This document shows positions 17,526 to 23,757 of a stretch of DNA of 64,000 bases, piece by piece (positions within the stretch are counted from its first letter, which is position 1; the number at the start of each line of letters is the position of its first letter). Made by a program: the position numbers and the translations under genes. The stretch comes from Niabella beijingensis (GTDB lineage Bacteria; Bacteroidota; Bacteroidia; Chitinophagales; Chitinophagaceae), in contig NZ_JAIQDI010000001.1 in assembly GCF_020034665.1 (NCBI RefSeq), forward strand, positions 1,674,001 to 1,738,000. Direction: 5' to 3'. The notes under the pieces were generated by a model. It had not been told where the DNA came from, did not search any database, and saw nothing but the letters and a program-made list of their open reading frames with translations.

Positions 17526-18557
17526 TTGGAACTTCAGACATCAAATTTCAAACATCTCCAGGCGGCTCATTGCGAGAATGGCGTTACTACTGCGTTACTG
17601 GGTCATTATGGCGTACATAAATTAACCGAACCCCTGGCCTTTGGCATTGGCTCGGGGCTGTTTTATATCCAGCTGCCGTTTATGAAAGTAAACGGGGGTC
17701 CGGCCATTTCGTTCCGTACCATGCCGGGATTGATCTTTAAGCGCACCTGCAAGTCGCTGGGGATACCGGTAACCCGGAAAAAATACAGCTCCCGTCAAAA
17801 AGCCATGGCCGACCTGGACGAACGGCTGGCGGCCGGAAGACCCACCGCCTGTCAGGTGGGCGTATTTTATCTCACCTATTTTCCGAAAGAATACCGCTTT
17901 CATTTTAACGCGCATAACCTGATCGTGGTAGATAAACAGGATGATAACTATGTGATCAGCGATCCCATTATGGAAGGACTGGTTACCATGAACAGTTATG
18001 AACTGGAACGGGTACGTTTTGCCAAGGGAGCTTTTGCCCCGCGGGGTCAGCTCTACTACCCCGGCGACAATTTAACAGAGGCCACCGATGAGCAACTGCG
18101 CAGGGCCATTATTACCGGTATCAAACGCAACTGCCGGGATATGCTGCATATTCCCGGTTCGTTCGGTGGTGTGAGCGGTATTGCGTATACCGGCAGGCAG
18201 ATTAAAAAATGGAAAACCAAACTGGGAGATGAAAAAGCCCGCAGTTATCTGGCCCAGCTGGTGCGGATGCAGGAAGAGATCGGCACCGGCGGCGGCGGCT
18301 TCCGGTTTATCTACGGCGCCTTCCTGCAACAGGCACATCCCTATTTAAAAAATGACGAACTGTTTGATATCTCCAAACAATTTACCGCTACCGGTGATAA
18401 ATGGAGAGATGCGGCCATCCAGGCCTCAGGCATCTACAAAGGCCGGCTGAATACCCAGGCCGATTACGACAATATGGGCGACCGGCTGATTGAAATATCC
18501 GCGCTGGAAAAACAGGCTTTTCAACAATTGAAAGCACTGATCGGAAAAGTAAAGTAA
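17526..18557 (+). CDS. BtrH N-terminal domain protein (acyl transferase/peptidase-like)
   Basis: A 343-residue protein whose N-terminus has the BtrH hallmark AAHCENGVTTALLGHYGV with a probable catalytic Cys (about residue 15) and a His further on (FHFNAHNLIVVD). BtrH transfers an amino-acyl side chain in butirosin synthesis. Related proteins occur in flexirubin gene clusters, where a role in acyl transfer (ester formation) is plausible. The only usable start is TTG at 17526: an in-frame stop lies 12 bp upstream and the first internal Met is about 50 residues in, past the Cys motif. The pigment role is inferred from neighbourhood. Confidence 0.78.
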   Translation: MELQTSNFKHLQAAHCENGVTTALLGHYGVHKLTEPLAFGIGSGLFYIQLPFMKVNGGPAISFRTMPGLIFKRTCKSLGIPVTRKKYSSRQKAMADLDERLAAGRPTACQVGVFYLTYFPKEYRFHFNAHNLIVVDKQDDNYVISDPIMEGLVTMNSYELERVRFAKGAFAPRGQLYYPGDNLTEATDEQLRRAIITGIKRNCRDMLHIPGSFGGVSGIAYTGRQIKKWKTKLGDEKARSYLAQLVRMQEEIGTGGGGFRFIYGAFLQQAHPYLKNDELFDISKQFTATGDKWRDAAIQASGIYKGRLNTQADYDNMGDRLIEISALEKQAFQQLKALIGKVK

Positions 18558-18627
18558 TTGCTGGGCATGAGCGCGGCAGGTATGCAACAATTCCTGAAAC
18601 AAGGTGTTATCCCTAAAAATACGCGCT

Positions 18628-19212
18628 GTGGAAGCATCAAAAAAGAAAATAGTATCCAATGCACTCACGATTGGTCTGCTGGCTTTTGCAGTGGCGCTTT
18701 TTGTCTTCCCGGAATTTAAAGCATGGGCCATCCGCGGACTGATGAAAGCGGGCTTTTTTCAGCCCCAGGTCACGGCCAACAACGTCCCGGCATCTGAAGC
18801 CGCTGCAGCATCCGTACAGTTTGTCGCCGCAACCGGCGAAACCCACACCCTGAAATCCTTAAGAGGAAAGGTGGTGTTCATTAACTTCTGGGCCACCTGG
18901 TGCCCGCTCTGTATTGCGGAAATGCCCGCCATCAATGAATTGTACACTTCTTTTAAAAACAATCCCGCTATAGTTTTTCTTTTGGTGGATGCCGATAATG
19001 ACCTGCCCAAAGCTATGGCCTTCCTGAAAGAGAAACGGCTCGGGCTTCCGGTATCCTCCGTCCGGGGAGCAATACCGACCTCCTGGTATAATGGTACCCT
19101 GCCCACCACGCTTGTACTTGACAAAACAGGAACCCTGGTCTATCACCACGAAGGGGTTGCTGATTATAACAGTAAGAAATTCCGGGAGTTTTTGGAAGGG
19201 TTGGGGAACTGA
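18628..19212 (+). CDS. TlpA-like thioredoxin-fold protein, membrane anchored
   Basis: A protein of about 194 residues from the GTG at 18628; a further in-frame GTG at 18604 is possible. One N-terminal membrane helix (VSNALTIGLLAFAVALFVFPEF) is followed by a periplasmic thioredoxin domain with redox motif WCPLC inside VVFINFWATWCPLCIAEMP and the cis-Pro region LPTTLVLDKTGTLVYHHEG. Such proteins reduce or exchange disulfides in periplasmic proteins, often for cytochrome maturation. It lies 70 bp after the BtrH-like gene and may be its operon partner. No ATG start exists in the relevant region. Confidence 0.82.
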   Translation: MEASKKKIVSNALTIGLLAFAVALFVFPEFKAWAIRGLMKAGFFQPQVTANNVPASEAAAASVQFVAATGETHTLKSLRGKVVFINFWATWCPLCIAEMPAINELYTSFKNNPAIVFLLVDADNDLPKAMAFLKEKRLGLPVSSVRGAIPTSWYNGTLPTTLVLDKTGTLVYHHEGVADYNSKKFREFLEGLGN

Positions 19213-19382
19213 GAACCGAGACATGAGGATGGAGAAAGCTGGTGAAAGCTAAAAGCTGTTATCCACAAACACATAGCGCCCGGATCGCACGTCTCAAATC
19301 GCATTCCGGTAACCAGACCTCAATTCTTATATCCCGCAACACAAATTAACGTTTCCCCATCCGTGCATTCGTGGCATTTGGC

Positions 19383-19390
19383 TAAATTTG
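19383..19390 (+). promoter_or_regulatory. Putative -7 promoter element immediately before lutB
   Basis: TAAATTTG matches TAnnTTTG and ends 4 bp before the ATG at 19395. If used, the transcript would be leaderless or nearly so. No other in-frame Met is near, which makes this an informative case. Confidence 0.45.
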
Positions 19391-19394
19391 CTTC

Positions 19395-20780
19395 ATGTCG
19401 CATACATCATCCCAGTTTCAAAAGAAAAGCAAGGAAAAAGCCTACGACCGCGAGCACCGGAACGTGATCAATTTCAATATTTCCCGGTACAATGCGGCCG
19501 TGCCGGGCGGACAGGCACAGTTTGCCGACCTTAACCTGGCGCGGGAACGGGCCAAGAATTTAAAATGGAAGGCGATCGAAGTGCTGGACCAGACCCTTGA
19601 AAATTTTGAAGCCAATATCACAAAACGGGGGGCCAAAGTGATCTGGTGTGAAGATGCCAAACAAGCCAATGAAGTGATCCTCGAGATCTGCCGGCAAAAG
19701 AATTGCAGAACGCTGGTAAAAAGCAAAAGTATGGTGACCGAAGAACTGCACCTGAACGACCACCTCGCCAAACATAATATTGAAAGTGTGGAAACCGACC
19801 TGGGGGAGTACATCCAGCAGCTTGCCGGCGAGCCGCCCTACCATATCGTAACACCTGCCATGCATAAAAGCCGCGGGCAGATCGCCGAGCTCTTTGCAGA
19901 AAAACTGGGCACCGATCCCAACGACAGTGCCGAGCAGCTGACCCTTACCGCCCGCGAAAAATTACGCCGCAAATATGCAGAAGCTGAGGTGGGTGTTACC
20001 GGCGCCAATTTTATCATTGCAGACATCGGCGGTATCGCCATTACCGAAAATGAAGGCAATGCCCGGCTTAGCTGCTCCATGCCTAAAACACATATCGTTG
20101 TAGCGGGTATTGAAAAAGTAATCCCATCGATGACGGACCTGGCCCTTTTCTGGCCGCTGCTCAGCAGTTTTGGTACCGGTCAGCGTATCACCTCCTACAG
20201 CACCATTGTAACCGGTCCCCGGCAGGAAAATGAAGCGGATGGCCCCGAGGAAATGTATGTGATCCTGCTGGATAATGGCCGCAGTAAAATGCTGGCGAAC
20301 GAAAAAGCGCGTGAGGCGCTGTATTGCATCCGCTGCGGTGCCTGTCTCAATGCCTGTCCGGTTTATAAAAATATCGGTGGACACACTTATAACACTACTT
20401 ATAGCGGCCCCATCGGCTCGGTGATCACTCCGCAACTGAAAGAGATGAAGGAATGGAAGCACCTTAGTCATGCCTCTTCCCTTTGCGGTAACTGCACAGA
20501 AGTATGTGCTGTAAAGATCAACCTGCACGAGCTGTTGCTGGAAAACCGCTATGAAGCGGTTGAAGAAGGCTATGCACCGCTGGTAGAAAAATTTTCGTGG
20601 AAAATGTGGAAGACAGCCATGCTCAAACGCAGTATGGTCAATATGGTGAATGGTAATTTCAAAAGCACCTTCATCAATATGGTGGCCGGAGCCTGGACCA
20701 AAAACCACAGCAAGCTTCAATTCCCCAAAAAATCATTCAACGAACAATGGGAAGAACGGAAGAAACAGGGAAAAGCCTGA
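19395..20780 (+). CDS. lutB: LutB-type L-lactate utilisation iron-sulfur protein
   Basis: A 461-residue LUD-domain protein with a C-terminal pair of 4Fe-4S sites: CIRCGACLNACPVY and CGNCTEVCAVKINL. The LUD part contains GVTGANFIIADIGGIAITENEGN. In the LutABC system this subunit takes electrons during conversion of L-lactate to pyruvate. Neither lutA nor lutC is adjacent here, so the partners must lie elsewhere or the protein has another quinone-linked role. It is monocistronic in the window: upstream is an intergenic gap and downstream a 1.1-kb repeat region. Confidence 0.9.
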   Translation: MSHTSSQFQKKSKEKAYDREHRNVINFNISRYNAAVPGGQAQFADLNLARERAKNLKWKAIEVLDQTLENFEANITKRGAKVIWCEDAKQANEVILEICRQKNCRTLVKSKSMVTEELHLNDHLAKHNIESVETDLGEYIQQLAGEPPYHIVTPAMHKSRGQIAELFAEKLGTDPNDSAEQLTLTAREKLRRKYAEAEVGVTGANFIIADIGGIAITENEGNARLSCSMPKTHIVVAGIEKVIPSMTDLALFWPLLSSFGTGQRITSYSTIVTGPRQENEADGPEEMYVILLDNGRSKMLANEKAREALYCIRCGACLNACPVYKNIGGHTYNTTYSGPIGSVITPQLKEMKEWKHLSHASSLCGNCTEVCAVKINLHELLLENRYEAVEEGYAPLVEKFSWKMWKTAMLKRSMVNMVNGNFKSTFINMVAGAWTKNHSKLQFPKKSFNEQWEERKKQGKA

Positions 20781-20834
20781 TAGAACACCCAAATTCGTTT
20801 CCCTGTAGTTCAAAATCCTCATAGGTTTTGTCCC

Positions 20835-20895
20835 GGCCTGGTGCAGGTGGCAGCTTCCTTGCGTCGCACACTTGTGCTGCAGTGCTGGCTTCAGC
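20835..20895 (-). repeat. Dispersed intergenic repeat, copy B (inverted relative to copy A)
   Basis: Reading the minus strand, the sequence GTGCGACGCAAGGA is followed by AGCTG and, about 17 bp later, GGCCGGG. It is the same core and order as the copy between darA and darB. Flanking similarity extends over roughly 50 bp with about two thirds of positions matching. Confidence 0.55.
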
Positions 20896-20900
20896 AATAT

Positions 20901-21035
20901 CGGCTTCCGGAACAGGGATAACGGAAGCCGTAAGCGGCCTTATATGAACCGTGCTTACGGCACTCCTGCTTATGTTGCCAGTTTTCGTTCCGGAATAAAT
21001 TCCGGGTTTTTAAAACCGGGCCGGACCTACGGTCC
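20901..21035. repeat. Chain of perfect hairpins in gene-free DNA
   Basis: Four stems follow one another: CGGCTTCCG/CGGAAGCCG (20901-20930, 9 bp), GCCGTAAGC/GCTTACGGC (20927-20961, 9 bp, sharing GCCG with the first so the two are mutually exclusive), CCGGAAT/ATTCCGG (20990-21005, 7 bp) and GGACC/GGTCC (21023-21035, 5 bp). There is no ORF of substance. Possible readings are a structured RNA, a REP-like element or a transcription block after lutB. Strand cannot be decided. Confidence 0.5.
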
Positions 21036-21097
21036 TTGTTTGTCAACAGTAAGAAGTAGGCGCCTTTATAAACAGATTGAAAACCAGAGAACCTGAA

Positions 21098-21790
21098 GCA
21101 GCGCTTCGTTTATTCTCTTACGATAAGCTTCAGTTCGTCGCAAGATGTGAAAGGACCAGGGAGAGTCATCGGCTCGGTCCATCAATTAGTTTGCAAGGAT
21201 CAACAACAGGCGAATGACATCGCACCCCCAAATAGGGCCGTACCGGCTGCTGTCTCTTCAAAGTATCCTAAAGTCATTTTCTCAGAACGGAGCCAAAAAA
21301 AGAGGCAGCGCCTCGTTTATATTTCAGCGATGAACTTCAGTTCGTCGCAAGGTGTGAAAGGACCAGGGAGAGTCATCGGCTCGGTCCATCAATTAGTTTG
21401 CAAGGATCAACAACAGGCGAATGACATCGCACCCCCAAATAGGGCCGTACCAGCTGCTGTCTCTTCAAAGTATCCTAAAGTCATTTTCTCAGAACGGAGC
21501 CAAAAAAAGAGGCAGCGCCTCATTTATATTTCAGCGATGAACTTCAGTTCGCCGCAGGATGTGAAAGGACCAGGGAGAGCCATCGGCTCAGTCCATCAAT
21601 TAGTTTGCGAGGATCAACAACAGGCGAATGACATCGCACCCCCAAATAGGGCCGTACCAGCTGCTGTCTCTTCAAAGTATCCTAAAGTCATTTTCTCAGA
21701 ACGGAGCCAAAAAAAGAGGCAGCGCCTCGTTTATATTCCAGCGATGAACTTCAGTTCGTCGCTGGATGTGAAGGAGCCGATGAGAGCCGT
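21098..21790. repeat. Tandem repeat, unit 207 bp, three full copies plus partial flanks
   Basis: Full units run 21147-21353, 21354-21560 and 21561-21767, with the period measured from the anchor GTGAAAGGA. Partial, more diverged units flank both sides. Copies differ at only a handful of positions, so duplication is recent. Each unit contains the small hairpin GAGGC-AGC-GCCTC. Because 207 is a multiple of three, one frame stays open for 236 codons, but the predicted repeats (69 residues each) have no signal peptide or recognisable domain and I regard the ORF as a by-product. The stretch lies between lutB and the deacetylase gene. Confidence 0.85.
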
Positions 21791-21890
21791 CGGCTCGGCC
21801 CATCGGCCCATCAGCTGCGATAGAGCGCCTGAAAGATCAGTAGCCGCAGGCCTATAAGCAGACATTGTCTGCAAATGCCAATATTCACCT

Positions 21891-21898
21891 TATTTTTG
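21891..21898 (+). promoter_or_regulatory. Putative -7 promoter element of the deacetylase gene
   Basis: TATTTTTG, a full TAnnTTTG match, 10 bp before the ATG at 21909. A TTG lies 23 bp upstream of it within the inverted repeat GCAGAC-ATT-GTCTGC (21860-21874). Confidence 0.5.
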
Positions 21899-21908
21899 AG
21901 GGGCAAAT

Positions 21909-23222
21909 ATGTTGGTATACTGTGTACATATCACCCCGCGGTTGCGGTACATCACCCGGTTCTTTTCAACGGAAACGGGCACAACAGAATGGCAGCTTAC
22001 GGATGATCCGGAAATGTTTCTGCTGGAACAGGGTGCCAAGATCAATTATTCCACAGACACAATGGATACACGCTGCCTGCACATGCTACCTCATGGATTG
22101 CTGTCACAGACGGGCATTCAGCAGCAGCCGGTCAATGTTACGCAGCTGAACGGCCAGCCCGTCTTCTTTCAAACCGGCGGGGCATTGGGCTTTGATCTGT
22201 TTGCCGCGGCTTTTTATTTGCTGAGCCGTTATGAAGAATACCTGCCTTTTGAAAAGGACCGGTACGGGCGGTTTGCAGCAGCACAATCCCTGGCTCAAAA
22301 AAACGGCTTTTTAAAAACCCCGCTGATCAATCACTGGACCCGGCTGTTAAAAGAACAACTCACCGCCTTATTCCCGGGCGAACAGTTCCGCGAAACCGTC
22401 TTCCAGTTCATTCCCACCTATGATATCGATATGGCCTGGAGCTACCGGCACAAGGGCATTTGGAGAAATGGGATCAATTTTATCAAAGAAGCGGTCAGCC
22501 TTCAGCTATCAGCTGTCCGCAAACGTTTTAAGGTATTAACCGGAAAAGAAAAGGATCCCTTTGATGAGTATGCCTGGCTGAACCAACTGCATCAACAATA
22601 CCAGCTAAAACCCTATTATTTTTTCCTGGTCGCGGAACAGCGCAACAGCTGCGATAAAAATATTTCGCCACATAACAAAGCAATGAAAGCATTGATTGCC
22701 GATCAGGCGATCCGTTATCCTGTTGGCCTGCATCCTTCCTGGCAGAGCAATACAACTCCTGCCATTTTAAAACGAGAAAAGGAGCTGCTTGCTGCTGCTA
22801 CGGGCACGGCTATCAATGCCTCACGGCAACATTTTTTAAGGCTTTCCTTCCCCGAAACCTACCGCAACCTGCTGAAGACAGGCATCCTTTTTGATTTTTC
22901 CTTGGGCTACGCCGATGATAACGGCTTCCGCGCTTCTGTGGCGTCGCCCTTTTGCTGGTATGATCTTGATGCAGAAGCTGCCACGGATCTTTTGATCTTT
23001 CCTTTCTGTTTTATGGAAGGCACTTCTGTTTTTTATAAAAAGGATGACCCGGAAACAGGACTGGCAGAACTGCGGCAGCTTTACAATGAAGTTAAAAAAG
23101 TGAACGGCTTTTTCAGCATGATCTGGCATAACTCTTCCTTTACGGAGGAAGGCGTTTTTAAGGGATGGAAAAATATGTATGAGACCTTTTTAAAAGAGCG
23201 CGACAACAGCACTATCAAATAA
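21909..23222 (+). CDS. Polysaccharide-deacetylase (NodB-like) family protein
   Basis: A 437-residue protein with an N-terminal region typical of Bacteroidota members of this family (FDLFAAAFYLLSRYEEYLPFEKDRYGRF). The NodB-like core begins at FIPTYDIDMAWSYRHKGI, where TYDID supplies the first catalytic/metal Asp. Later motifs include YPVGLHPSW (probable metal-binding His) and FFSMIWHNSSF. No signal peptide is evident, so it may act on cytoplasmic or membrane-linked intermediates. Family members remove N- or O-acetyl groups from glycans; the substrate here is unknown. It stands alone behind the tandem-repeat region and has its own promoter box. Confidence 0.82.
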   Translation: MLVYCVHITPRLRYITRFFSTETGTTEWQLTDDPEMFLLEQGAKINYSTDTMDTRCLHMLPHGLLSQTGIQQQPVNVTQLNGQPVFFQTGGALGFDLFAAAFYLLSRYEEYLPFEKDRYGRFAAAQSLAQKNGFLKTPLINHWTRLLKEQLTALFPGEQFRETVFQFIPTYDIDMAWSYRHKGIWRNGINFIKEAVSLQLSAVRKRFKVLTGKEKDPFDEYAWLNQLHQQYQLKPYYFFLVAEQRNSCDKNISPHNKAMKALIADQAIRYPVGLHPSWQSNTTPAILKREKELLAAATGTAINASRQHFLRLSFPETYRNLLKTGILFDFSLGYADDNGFRASVASPFCWYDLDAEAATDLLIFPFCFMEGTSVFYKKDDPETGLAELRQLYNEVKKVNGFFSMIWHNSSFTEEGVFKGWKNMYETFLKERDNSTIK

Positions 23223-23238
23223 AAGCTTATCCCTTCTT

Positions 23239-23640
23239 CTATTGTACCACTACTTCGGTTTTACCGGAAATTTTTTCAATATGACAACCATTGTTTTTAA
23301 CCATATAAGGCTCGTTTACGATGGTTTTGTCATTTTTGATACCAATGAACCGGAGCTCCGTATTCTTCTGTTCCGGTAAAAGTTGCAGTTGACCATCCGT
23401 TACTACTGCATAATAGCCATTACCGGCATCCGGTATCGTATTGTTCGCATGAAAAGTAACATTACTGCCAACAATACGGGTGTAAAACGTGTCCAGCTTT
23501 ACCGTTTCACCGGATACCGACCGGAGTTTCACATTAAGGAACCGGTACTCCTCAGTGCACATCCTGTCTGCAGGTACGGACCTCCTTTCACAGGCGCCCA
23601 GCGCCACTATCGTCAATAAAAGCACCATCGTTATTTTCAT
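23239..23640 (-). CDS. Small lipoprotein of unknown function
   Basis: A 133-residue protein from the ATG at 23640 (MKITMVLLLTIVALGAC, lipobox LGAC with Cys at residue 17). An in-frame start 51 bases upstream would place 17 charged residues before the signal and was rejected. The mature part is beta-rich and carries one further Cys pair candidate (DRMCTEEYRF, NNGCHIEKI). It is convergent with the deacetylase gene and downstream of the VIT protein terminator, so it is probably transcribed separately. No family is recognised. Confidence 0.6.
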   Translation of the reverse strand: MKITMVLLLTIVALGACERRSVPADRMCTEEYRFLNVKLRSVSGETVKLDTFYTRIVGSNVTFHANNTIPDAGNGYYAVVTDGQLQLLPEQKNTELRFIGIKNDKTIVNEPYMVKNNGCHIEKISGKTEVVVQ

Positions 23641-23709
23641 ATCAGACCTTTTTTTAAAAAACGTAGATCGGCACCAAAACGCAACGGACACCGTCTTTTT
23701 TCAATGCAA

Positions 23710-23737
23710 AAGGGAGTAACAAGACTGATACTCCCTT
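23710..23737 (-). terminator. Terminator behind the VIT-domain gene
   Basis: Perfect 9-bp inverted repeat AAGGGAGTA/TACTCCCTT with a 10-base loop, 20 bp after the stop codon at 23758. On the minus strand it is followed by a short U run. Confidence 0.65.
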
Positions 23738-23757
23738 CTTTAAACCTTATCTAAACC

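Noticed and set aside
19259..19267. TTATCCACA, a perfect DnaA box, as part of a replication origin
   Set aside because: It is single: no further boxes or AT-rich unwinding region nearby, and no dnaA or dnaN gene in the window.
21098..21790. CRISPR array
   Set aside because: Units are 207 bp and contiguous, without short repeats and unique spacers; no cas genes are present.
21147..21857. 236-codon ORF across the tandem repeats as a protein gene
   Set aside because: Repeats of 207 bp keep the frame open by arithmetic; the predicted protein has no signal, domain or plausible start context.
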